64,000 nucleotides of DNA from Bryum argenteum. Taxonomy: Eukaryota; Streptophyta; Bryopsida; Bryales; Bryaceae. The notes under the pieces were generated by a model. That model searched no databases. It worked only from the letters and a program-made list of their open reading frames with translations, and had not been told where the DNA came from. A program made the translations under genes and the position numbers. Position 1 is the first letter of the stretch. Every line of letters starts with the position of its first letter. The stretch is from NCBI GenBank assembly GCA_037043015.1, contig CM073323.1:30284758-30348757 (forward strand), in the 5' to 3' direction. This document shows positions 24,427 to 35,813 of the stretch, piece by piece.

Positions 24427-26331
24427 TCAGACAGTCTCTCGTACTGTTGCTGTGCGCTCGGCATCAGAAGAATGTTCCTTCAACTGGACAGGGTCCCCAA
24501 CGGATTCTTTGGGCTGCTTTTTACGTAAACCCATATTTAAGGGATCAGCAGTTTCTTCCCGAATACGGAATGTCTTAGAAGACTCAAGAGACCGATGCGC
24601 ATACCCGTACTTGTCAAGCACTTGATTATCTGCAAAGTTGTAGGCCCGCTCCATCTGTTTGAAGCACTCCTCGGCTTCGGCCGTCCCCCCAAATTTACAG
24701 GGCTTGCAGCCTACGAAGTGCGTTACGAAAGGCCACCGGTCATCTCCGAACCCAGGCTTGTTGGTCTTCATCACATTCTCGTAATTGTACACCACGACCT
24801 TCCAGTATCCATGAAGGTAAAACTCCCACTCCAGATAGGTCTTGGCTCTCCATTTCGGGTCATCAAAGATCATGATATATACCAGGGCAGATTGGTCATC
24901 GGCTTCAAAGCTGGGTCGATTCGCCAATTTCGCCGTGAACATTTTGCCTGGAAGAACGTGAATGCACAAAAGAATCAACCTTAAGGCGGACCGGCCCAAT
25001 TCCACGAATCTAACGTCCATATCATCAATCAAAATATTGATTCTTAGATTTCACTGTGGAAATTGCCTTGGGTTAGCTTCTCATGAGAGATAATAAAGTT
25101 AGGAAGGTCCAATTAGAGACTCAAGCCTAGTAGTACAGTTGGGGACACATGTAGTATCGGCGACCTCACCTCGGCAAATGTACCCGCTTGCTACATTCTG
25201 CACGAAATAATACATGGAAGGTCGCCGATACTGCATCTTAGCCGTACAGTTGAGTAGGATCAACTTGAGTTCAAATTCCGATTGTACCTTTCATGCACTG
25301 ATTCAACAATAATTCTAGACCCGAATGCAATTCGCCCATGCCATGTTGTGGAGTGAGAATCAAGGGCGTTGGAGCATGCTTAATTCAAAATTCAAGACAT
25401 AGAGCGGGGTAGTACCTGCTTTATTTCTAACTTCGCCTTCTGGTCCGAACGGAGCCCACACATCGAGTAAATCCAGAGACCACTGGCAATTGCGGATGAG
25501 GAAGCTGCCGGTGTTCAAGCCCACCCACTGATGCTCCTCAAATACAAGGGTCTCGAACCCATGCAATACCAAATTCTTCTCAGCGTATCTGGCCATGGGC
25601 ATCTCGAAGCTCATATCCGTGAAGATAGCATCACTATCCATCCACCATATCCACTCTACCTCAGGATGATTCAGCATGAGCTTCCGCAGCAGCGGGAGCT
25701 TAGCCCAGAACGAGGTCATCTCCTTCTCCAACGTCGCCACATTGTAGAAAAGCTCCAGCCCGTGAAGACGAGCGTAATCAACCCTGTTCTTTAAGAACTT
25801 GAGATGGTAGAAATCCCCCATCGGATTGTCGCAGGGGGCCTGCTGCGACCCAGACACGAGAAGAGTCTTTGGCTTGCCAGAGCCATTGGTGCTGTTCCGT
25901 CCCGGGTTCCGTTCATTCCAAATCTCTCGTTGCTTGTCCCAGTTGGAGATTTTCGGACCGAGCGAGTACGGCTTGCTTGGGTCCCACTTCTCCTCATCCA
26001 CGAACCTGGTGGCAAGCACTTCATCTGTATCTTCCGATGTGTTGTTTTCCTCTTGGGCCTGCAGCATGCGAGATCTCGCCGTCTCCCTCTGTCGAAACGG
26101 TTCCACGCCTTCATCGATTGACGTGTCTGGCAATCCCGATCCCGTCTGCATGATGGTCCCTCGCAACACCAGAATCGTCATCAACCCGCATAGGATAGTA
26201 ATCTTGAAGGTTTTCAATGTCTTCATCACCTTGCGTCCCTTGGGCGTGGCGAGAAATCGACTCGGGCTGTACGTGTCCCGGTATGAGTCAAGTGTGAATT
26301 TCACAACATCGACTGACAATTGGCGATTCAT
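24427..26331 (-). CDS. XXT: Xyloglucan 6-xylosyltransferase-like protein, GT34
   Basis: A Golgi type II membrane glycosyltransferase, expected to add alpha-1,6-xylose from UDP-xylose to the glucan backbone of xyloglucan. Two exons (26331-25416 and 24947-24427) join in frame to 478 residues, close to the usual length of about 460. A short cytosolic tail is followed by a single membrane segment (about 42-59) and a stem. The catalytic domain contains WIWWMDSDAIFTDM with the metal-binding DSD at 232-234, VGLNTGSFLIRNCQWS, FEADDQSALVY and HFVGCKPC. The family is very well matched. Whether it is XXT or the related galactomannan galactosyltransferase is judged from these motifs, and XXT fits better. 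A CAG/GTGAGA donor near 26775 upstream of the ATG suggests an intron in the 5' UTR. The last 40 residues or so are a charged tail. Confidence 0.92.
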
Positions 26332-27392
26332 AGTGTCAGCTGATTAACTGCCTCACAAGCGATCTCAGAGATTCAGCTGTCTGCGCCGACCGAGCAACTC
26401 AATGTGTGCTAGTCCTTCATTGAAATAATCCCTACACAGCTCCGAACAGAGTTATCCTAATTATTGAGCAGCGAACAATTAATTTTCTAAAGAACAGATT
26501 AGCCCTGCAACCAAGTGCCACATGCGCGACAAAGCGCAACCGGTCGCCAATTCAGAGGGAATCACTGCAAGAAAGCCAGCTATTGCAGAGCTCTGCGACA
26601 TCCTTGCGCAATCAATTCCCGTATGCGCGCATGCAAGCACGTGCGTCACTCAGTTCTTGTAACGGAACATCTCGAGCGAACTGAGCGTCGTTCAGAAATA
26701 GTGAACCGATCCGCGTCCAACTTACAGCGAGTAACAGCAAAGCAACAAAAGAATTCCCTAAACTAAGAACTCTCACCTGAAGTCCAATTCTTCGTCTGTT
26801 CTTGTCCGAAGTACTCTACACTCCAGTTGACGCTCACAACGATTCTGATAATCCTTGCAAAACAGAATGGCTACAAGTGCGGGGAAAGAACGAAAATCAA
26901 TTGCCGACAAGCGGTATGTTCTTGAAGTTATCTCGGTACGCAGAATAACTGCTTCGACGATGAACTCACAAATCGATAGAGGGCGAGCTGAGGAGGGTAA
27001 TGGAGCTCATCGATTCCGTGATCATGAACAGCTTTGTCAATGGAACATGGACCCAAACTGAATGCTCAAAATTGTGACTCTCCAACAGCTGCTTGAGCTT
27101 TAGTGGACCCAAAGAGGTGGCCTGTAAAGACAGACGGGCAGGAGCGGGCTTATAAGGACGTGACGGCGATTGAACCCGCGCTACTCTCTTTCCCCCGCCC
27201 AAGACGCCCTGTTTCCCTCCCATATATTCTTATTTTAATTTTTCTTTTTCTTTTCCTTGAATGTATCCAATTAACTGAACCAGGGCAAGAGCCTTGCCTG
27301 GCGAATGGGATGCTTCTTTTCGCTTTACGTATAATCTCTCTTTCTGGCGCCATTAATGAGAAGAATGTAGGGGGCAATGCCCTTCAAGAAGA

Positions 27393-27462
27393 GCATTGCG
27401 GAAAATAATCACCCAACTAGGAGGGCGTAGCCTGACGAGGAGGTGATTCTTTTCCGCAATGC
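27393..27462. repeat. Hairpin with 21-bp arms
   Basis: The arms at 27393-27413 and 27442-27462 are inverted copies with 20 of 21 bases matching (core GCATTGCGGAAAA). Weaker pairing extends outward (GCAATGCC against GGCGTTGC). A third, partial copy of the arm lies at about 27672-27690. Confidence 0.65.
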
Positions 27463-28030
27463 ATCGAGGAGGCTGGCGTTGCTCGAGGTGAATACATGTG
27501 AAAAGCAACATATCCTATCAGCCATCCGGCTGCAAAGGGGAAAAATGTGGAAGCATAGCAGAAAACCATGGATAAAACGAAAAAAAACTGTGGGTGATAA
27601 TGAGTAACTGGATGATAATGGATGAATTTTCCATACTATCGGCTGGTTACGCGGGAAGTAGTCCGTAACAGGGCATTATGGAAAGTAACCAAATCCGCGA
27701 TTGAAAGGGAGATTTCTTGAGCAGGTCTTTACGGTAGCACTACAAACACCAGGGAGCACCGGTGGAGGCCTACTGATTAATCCAAATCTTTGCTAGACCC
27801 ACCAAGTCCTCTTGCGTTTGCAGATTGCTGGGGAGGTTGACTCCGTGACTGTCCTCCGCCTGGTGAAGGATCTCTTCGCCAAGGAGCTTCTTCTACAATC
27901 TACCAAGAGGTACATGCCTGTCTAGACTGTCCAAACACCCCATCCATCGACCACAGTCGCACCCCCAGGGTCTGGCCGCCCCTCCTAACTGTGTCGCCAC
28001 GCTTCTTTTCTTAAAAATTTCTCAATCAAC

Positions 28031-28055
28031 CCTCTCTCTCTCTCTCTCTCTCTCA
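28031..28055 (+). repeat. (CT)n microsatellite
   Basis: About twelve uninterrupted CT dinucleotides. Confidence 0.95.
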
Positions 28056-30404
28056 GCCTTCTTTTTCAGTTTGGAATTTGGAATCCACCCTGCCGACGAC
28101 CAGAAGACCAATTTCAACTTTCGACCCTGGACGACCTGACTACAGTACTGTAATATGCTTGAACCGGGCCGCATTGATTCCCAGTTGAAGTACAATTGCC
28201 GTTTTCAAGCTGTTCAGTGACCGTATTCCTGTTCTTTTAACCTTCTTTTGGAAAATTATTGCAGCGGCAGATCAGGTGTCATGTCACCGCCCCATATCTT
28301 TGACCAGCAGGTTGCAAACCTGAATCATTTTGTACCTTGAGTTCACTTTTAACCTTGACACGGACCAATAATACACCGCTTTGCAACCTCTTTCCACTTT
28401 TACCGTGGTCATCATATATTCGATTTACGGGTACCGTTGTAATGCATGCATGGTCATGTTTCCAGGGGTGGAATATATATATTCTGCTCTACTTTTCTCC
28501 TTGATTCTTTGCATCATTGAGACAGCATGGCCATTGTGGTATCAACTTCTTGTTTTACAGTTCCAGATATGATCATTTGTCCGGAATCCGATTATTGATG
28601 TCCCAGCATATGATCATGTGTCCGAGGGTGGAATCTTGCTCGATACGTACCAATAACAGCAGAATGTTCTTGATCAAAGCCAACGTTAACAGGGTACAAA
28701 CACTGATAAATCTTGGAAAACTCATCAAATCTTGAAATAAGGGCCTGGTATGCCTTCGTACAAGTATCAGGCCTCCACTCCATCTCCATACCAAGACTGT
28801 TCTGCCGAACGTGAGATTTTTCGCACTTACCGCGGTGATCATTCACCCAGTTTATTATTGTAAGTTGCAGCACACGACCAAGTGTTGAAATCTCCCTCAT
28901 TGCTCCAATTGCTAGATCGGTCATTCCCTTGCACACCTTTATGATCCGACGTGAGGTGGCCCGTAACTATTTTGTTTTTCACAACAGTTACCGCGATGAT
29001 GATATGCATGAATAGGATTTAGTGTCGACTGATGCAGTGCATGCATGATGATGTGTGCGCTTAGGGGTGGGATGTTTTGTGCTCACAATTTGAATGATTG
29101 AGAGAAGTCGTACAGGCGAAGCATAGTAGTGGAAGTGTAGAGGAAGGTACAAGTGTTGATGTGTGGGGATGGAGCTAGAGCTGGAGGGGTTGTGCGTGAT
29201 TGACTGATTAAGGAGTCCGAAGAAAGACGTAACCATGAGGGACATCAAAAGAATAAGCCCCGTGGTAGCGTAGCTGGGTTTGCATGCACATGTGCTGTTG
29301 GTAAGAGACGGCACCAGTGTAGGACTACTGTAGAGTACAGTAGAGTGTTGCAAGAGCGTTTCTGAGGTTGCCAAGTTGGGCTTCAGGAGGACCAAGTCTG
29401 CAATCATTGGGGTTGCCTCAACCGGTCACTTTGACCAGCCCACTTTCTCTCCTGCCTCCGTGATGATAACTTCTTTACTTCGCAAACATAGACTTGATTG
29501 TTTGCAATATGATGAATTTGATATTCTGCCATATGTTTTGCATCATTTTATGTTTCAGTTTTCATCAATTAGAGAAATTGATGTGCTCGTCAATGTTATC
29601 AGGTATTCAATTCTGAGTTGTTTATTCCTTGAGGATTGCTTCGATGCAAAACTTAATATATTATAAATCATGTTCACAAAAGTGAGGTTCTTTGACAACA
29701 TAGAGATTTTCTACTTTCACTTTCACCACTTTTTGTTACGAATAAATCAATGAGAAGCAACAACTGAATGTGGCCATCTGCAAAGAGGCAGCAAAGCCAA
29801 CGAAAGATTCAGGGTAGAGTGGAGTGGAGTGGGGTGCTAGCATGCGATCGGGCAGCCACACTTTTGAAAGACCACGCCATTGGGAGGGCACTCACCGTTC
29901 GCCAAGAGCTTTCAATCACGCTTGTCGAGCGTGTGAATCTTTCCTCTTTCGAACAGCTGTAATCTGGACCCTGCCAACCAGCCACTCTCACTGTGGCTGG
30001 GGAACATGATCTACTGGAAATAAACAAAAGAAGAGGACGATTCACCCAGGTCGGTGGACTCGCCATGTCCATGGCTGTACCGCAAGCACCACGAAAGCTG
30101 CCTCATCAACCTACATTCTGACTTACTCTCATCATCGGACTACTCTACCGCTCCCTGTACATGGCTCACGACAAGACTCGGAATTTGACATCTGCAGTAG
30201 ACAGTACGCATGCCGCTCAGTCCGATTGACCTATTTTAGAACTTCCTAGCCCAAATAGGATGAAAGAGATAGAATCTAGAACAGAACTGTAAATCATGCA
30301 ATTTCAGAACGACGGTCCTCAGTTTTTTTTGGATAATAAACCAAAGCCAAGGAATCGATTCACTCTAGAAAAGCTTCTAGTCAATGTCACATTACACTAC
30401 ATCA

Positions 30405-33400
30405 TTAGACATCTGAATTATAACCAGCAGGCTTCATCCATTGCGAGAAGTCTAGACCATCCGCTATCAGCTTCTCCGTAGCTGGTTGAATCTTTTCCAA
30501 AAGCTGCATTCGCACGTAGATCAGAAACGACTCAGTGCAACATACTCATCACCAGAATTGTCTACTTGATTCTGTCGTCTGGATGTTCTATTCGAAACTT
30601 CTAAACGGACAAGTTCAAATTAGATGCTAGATAAGATCATTTCCCAACCAAGATCCCTTTCACCGCCATACAACAACAGAGACTCCAAGGATAGAGACTT
30701 TTACTGGACAAATATCAATGCTTACTTCCCTCATCAAGAATTCTAAGAAGGAAGGATTCATCCTCTGGGTGACGCTCACGTGAGGACTATAGAATGCCAC
30801 GAAAAAGCAGAAAGTTTTGAGTACCTTGTCGTGAATGGCTCCATTGCTGACGATGAGAGAACGGTCAAATACAGTGAAGGGTCCGCCATCCATGCGAGTC
30901 ACCTTCCCTCCGGCCTCTTCCACAATCTGATCCACCCCATTGTTGTCAACGCATGTCCAAACCTAAAGGAAGAATTGTCACAGTGCAGTCTACCACTGCA
31001 GGCTCTAAGGTGCTCAGCGGAGTCTCACTCTAGGAGTGAGAACGCGCTGATGTGGAGTAGATCTCTTCTTTTCCTCTTTTCTTCTTTTCTTTCTTATGTC
31101 CACATGTCCTAGGCATGGACCGATCCATTCATTTTGTTAACGCATTGTTATCAAGCGCGTCAGAGTTGAGCTAATGCAATCGGGTTTGTCACGTTAGAGT
31201 GACAATAGCAGCCTATACGTTTTCCTAATCCCACAATTTGCACTGAGGAAAGGACGTGAAAGGAGTCGAATATACCAACACGCCAGCAGCCATGTCCCAG
31301 GGCTTGAGCCGAAATTCCCAATACGATTCAACAATGCCAAGAGCAACGTGGCAACAGTCTACTGCGGCAGCACCCAATCTCCTGACACCCTGGTAGATCC
31401 ACGTTCCATTAGAAAGACAAAATGTTATACAGGTCCAAAAATGACGACCTGCATTGTCGCTTGCGTCAACCGAAAGGTCACCTTACAGCCTAAATGTCCA
31501 GTTGGCAGAAAAACATGGTCAGAAGATGATGCTTAAAAGCAAACCATCAAATGCATCAGAGATGACGCTATGACTCCAAAAAATTGTATGCTCAGTGATG
31601 CAAAAGATGGACGTAAATCACGTACTCGGCTGGTGTCCGTGTAGTGCTTGAAGAGATCAAGGTTGGTTTCCCAAGCTGCGTCATGGTCGTAACCGAAACC
31701 GGTCACCAAAAGCGCCCTCTCGACCTGTTTTTATAAGACCCAATCCCAAGCAGACCTTCAGTTCCCTTAATGAGGTCATAGCCAAGTGCTTTAGCAAATG
31801 TAAGGAGATACGGCAGATGACCAGTAGTTGGATAATAGAAACCTTGTTGAGGCAACATCCATAACAACCGCAAGACAATTCATCACAATTGCTAGTAGAA
31901 CACGCGGATACTCCTTGGTCCTCTCCCTCGTGTATTAAAACGAAAGATCAACTGATTTCATAAGAAGCTCCAGCCAAAGGTGGAAGGAAGTACCATATCA
32001 TTACTGCTGACATGGATTCGCTGCCCATTGCAAAATGCTCCTCCTCCTACAATGTGAAGCCGACATCTACGAAGGTAAGAGGCCGCAAATGCCAGGCAAA
32101 CCACTAATGCCATGCAAAACCCACACTTAGAAGGTGCTCAACATGAAAGGTTGACCGAAGGAGAGGAGGGCTGACTAGTAGCAGTTGCCTGCAGATGCTG
32201 AAAATGTTCGCGTCACCCATGCAAAAGGTCCCCCAGCGAACTCCACCTGTAAGCATCATCACATTCCGTTCCTCATGCCGATCCTTGCACACATTTTCGC
32301 AGGGCACCTAAAACTGGTACCCAACACAAATACTGCAGACACGCATATGCAATACTTCTATAATAACCAGCATTAGTCAGGAATTAACCATGAACTCCTC
32401 ACAGTAGTTTTAACGTGAACTCTGCCAGTTGTCACCGGCTAGGTTTCTACGATACCTCTCTCTTTCGGGGGTGGTTATTTACTAGTGCAGTTCCTCTAGT
32501 TGGCAATCATCTGGTGTAGCATGACGACAATTGCGCAAGAAGAACGAGGCCACATGCAAAGAACCACTCACCACCGTAGCAGCCAGAGGCCTTCCTCGAT
32601 AAAGCACAGCAATAGAGACAGCGAAGCAAGGATAACCATGAGCAAAATTCGTTGTGCCGTCTGCAATCACAACGCGAACAGATCCCGCAGCACGACGGTA
32701 TGTCAGAACACCGTTCTCAGCACTTATTGATACGTAACGACGTACAACTGGATCAGCTGAGCTCACGCACACAATTACAAGAATACTGGAACGGATGAAT
32801 CTTTCACAGAAAACTCATCCCTTACGAACTTCAAATCCTCTCAACCTACAAACATTGACTGAGAAGATCTGATGGCTATCCGATAGACCAAGCGAACGCA
32901 GCATGTGACATACCTAAGGGATCTATGCACCAGAGATAATCCGAAGCAGTATCTCCGCTCACGCCACCCTCCTCTCCGAGCACAAGATGATCTGGAAACC
33001 TTCCTCGGACGACTTCTAGGATTGCAAGCTCCGTGTTACGATCCGTACTGTTGAGCACGGTCCCAGCATGTCAATTTCCCAAAATTCAAAGCCATCAAGC
33101 GTTCCTTACTATGGAAAGGGCGCTTCAAACGGATTCAGATTGAAAGCATGATCAATTAACCCAGAGCGTCCAGATGAATCCAATAAAGAGTTGAAGCAGA
33201 GGAACACTGACTCTGTTACAAGGTCAGCCTTCCCCTTGTAGTCTATATTTCGTGGTTTGTCAACTGCAGCCATGATTACCTACAGGAAGCATATGCAAAA
33301 AGATTAAGCCTCCCTCAGTCCGTACGTCCCCTCTCCCACAACATGGAGGATCTGATTGCTCTCCTCGACAAGCCTATCCAAACCATGAATCCAACTCACT

Positions 33401-34188
33401 CTTTAACAGCCTCCATTCACATGATCAAGAATTCCTATGCACATTCAAATTGGAGCATTCCCACATTTCCTAAATTGAGAAACTGTCCTCATCCTTCATC
33501 CTCCGTATTCGGAGAATACAAGAACGGACCCTGCTTGATCTCGAATATATTCTGGTTCATGTTCCAATTCTACTATCAGAATTCAGGATAGTTCTGCTTC
33601 CAGAAAATGACATTATAGTCATCTACCATAATAATATGATGCAATATTCGGGCGCCAACTGAGGATAATCGTTCCTCGAAATTGCATTTTCCAGAGGCTG
33701 AGAATGCAACCCCCACCTGCCGCAGAACCCAAAGCCTTCCGACTTAAATTTGAAAGAGTTAGGGCAGCCTGTTGATCAGGTAACACTTAGTGCATATACA
33801 GTTCGCCCAAGAATTATTGTCTCCAGCAAGACTTTACGCAATTCAATGCTTCAGGATGGGCCGGGAATAATCAGCAACAAGGACAGCGGAATACCTCAGC
33901 ACCTCGACGACCGGCGGCCTCCAGCGCTTCCAGCAATGCCTTCACAGGCAATCCCTCTGTGTTGACAGCGCCAATTCTGGTAGTAGGGGCCTCGGAGACC
34001 GCAGCTCGAACGACGAGACGGCGCTGCGAAGCGCGCATTCCTGCGGGAGCGAGCGATGGGGTGCGCACGGAGGCGTGGCCCACAAGGGCGGAGGATGGCA
34101 CATTCCTGGAGGTGGAGAAAGCAGATGCGCGAGAGGAAAGCAAAGATGACGACGACGTGAAAGCCCGGAGCCCGGTGGCCATCGCCAT
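30405..34188 (-). CDS. IMPL1: Chloroplast myo-inositol monophosphatase-like protein IMPL1
   Basis: A Mg-dependent phosphatase of the inositol monophosphatase/FIG superfamily, of the plant plastid IMPL1 type, which acts on inositol phosphates. Ten exons: 34188-33895, 33279-33212, 33047-32914, 32660-32572, 32246-32189, 32046-31994, 31724-31626, 31389-31276, 30962-30825 and 30503-30405. They join in frame to 381 residues. Residues 1 to about 65 are a Ser/Arg-rich transit peptide. Metal-binding motifs are seen: GEEGG (145-149), IDPLDGTTNF (162-171) and WDMAAG (296-301). The C-terminus (PATEKLIADGLDFSQWMKP) matches the IMPL1 tail. All introns are GT-AG except intron 5, which has a GC donor (CTGCAG then GCAACT at 32188). 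The start at 34188 was chosen because a transit peptide begins there; the frame is open further upstream. Confidence 0.92.
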
Positions 34189-35813
34189 CGCTATCGCTGC
34201 CAGGCGAACGAGAGCAGTGACAATTGGGATGGCGAGTGGACTCGCACACTCTGGTCCGCGACGATCGCACGTTCCTGTCTCCTGTCCTGGCTTGTGTTGT
34301 GATGTAGCCGCGCGTTGCGAAACGATGAGCTCAGGCGGTCTGGGATGGATGACGTCCAGGTGACCACACTTCTTTCGCCTGCCGATCGATACTGCATTGC
34401 ACGACAGTATCGGACGTGCGAGCTTTTGTGCAGGGCCCTTGGGGGAAGAGGCCAAATGAATCATTCTGGAAATGTGCCAAGTATGTAAGAGATTGTATCA
34501 ATTGGAAGTACAAATTTTGGAATTAGTTATAATCTCTGTCCCATTATATTTGTCTAGTAGGTTCTCTCAAATCTACCTTCAGAGGTAGATTTGAGAGAAC
34601 CTATTGGACAATTATGATGGGACATGGGAGTATATAATTAAGAATAAAGAGTTCTAGAGGTCCCTCAAACCAAACATCCTAAATTCTATCTAGATCCTAG
34701 GAGTACTCAAATGTAAAGATGAAAGCATAATCTTCTTTTATGGCATGATCTCTTGAATTTTGAGACAATTACCTTATCACTTAAGGTAGACTGCTCCAAA
34801 GGAGAACTTTTTAAGCGATACCTTACTAAGCTTGTTCACTCACAAGCACATACTACACATACTACTGTTTTGCAATCTATACCTTTGCAGTCTTATTTTT
34901 GATGTACAACAAACACTACATGGTGTCATATGTCATATGTGGGCACCAGATTAGAAAAACCTGTAAGTCCAACTTCAAAAACATCATATCGAATTGTAAA
35001 AGAGTTCAAGAATGATGATTTCACTTGGTCTATCCTTAACCCACATTGCCCATTCAGTTTGCCCACGCAGGAAATTGGTTACGCTGTTAACTTCATCGCA
35101 GAAATCCCATGCACAAATATTGCTTACAAGGTGTCATGTTCAGTAGCTTAATTCCTTCTGAACAGAAAGAGAAATATCTCAAGCCTCGTACAGGAAGCAT
35201 CTGTGAGTATTCGAGAATTGCACCTTCGAATATTCCAACTGACCTGTTGACTGTGTTCACCTCCGACCGCAAGAGACTGCGGGACTTTCTCTGCAAATTT
35301 GGATGAGAAATGTACCACTCCTGCGGGAGACATTATAAGACGAGGGGTCGGAGAAGCCAAAATGGGCAGTGCAACAGATCGACACCAGGAGATGTTGTAC
35401 ACAATTGCCCACAGACAGGCAATTTGGAACTTGACCCATATTCAATGGCTTCAAGCATCCAAGACCATTAGCACACATGACACTGAACGTTTTCCTTCAC
35501 CATAACCTCAACGATACCGTAACTCTCAATACCAGACCAGTAATAGAAGCTAAACTTGAACATAGCATCCGTAGAGCAGGTACATCTCTTCTCAGGTAAT
35601 ATTACGCTCTACAAAGGCAGCTGACTACATCATATTAGACTAATTTATCTAGGCACCATGATCCAACTACATTGCTATAATCAATCAACATCCAGTCATG
35701 GGCGTTGACACCAGATATGCCGAACATCTTCATGTGAATTTGTGCCAATCTGCACCAGTCATACTGGTCATTCATCCGTGGGGCCTAGTCTGCTGCAGCC
35801 GCCCGATCCGACC
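34189..35813. other. Spacer between IMPL1 and SGT1
   Basis: The first 200 bp or so is IMPL1 5' UTR and promoter, and the last several hundred bp is probably SGT1 3' UTR. Between them lies a short foldback repeat (34538-34623). No gene was seen. Confidence 0.6.
34538..34623. repeat. Short foldback repeat of 86 bp
   Basis: The inner 21 bp of each arm (34558-34578 and 34583-34603) pair perfectly around a 4-base loop. The outer parts pair imperfectly and end in GTCCCAT / ATGGGAC. The element lies about 350 bp upstream of the IMPL1 start codon, so it could affect that promoter. Confidence 0.75.

Larger units (their letters stand above)
26332..30404. other. Intergenic region upstream of the xylosyltransferase
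   Basis: The part nearest 26.3-27.2 kb is probably the 5' UTR, a possible UTR intron and the promoter of the xylosyltransferase. A CTTATAAG TATA-like word lies near 27150. Further right are a hairpin (27393-27462), a CT microsatellite (about 28031-28055) and a (GGAGT)n-like run near 29820. Minus-strand frames at 28592-28936 and 28988-29407 are open but not convincing as exons. No gene was recognised. Confidence 0.5.

Noticed and set aside
28592-29407. Two open minus-strand frames of 114 and 139 codons
   Set aside because: No splice-supported neighbours, mixed composition and no recognisable domain; treated as chance frames.
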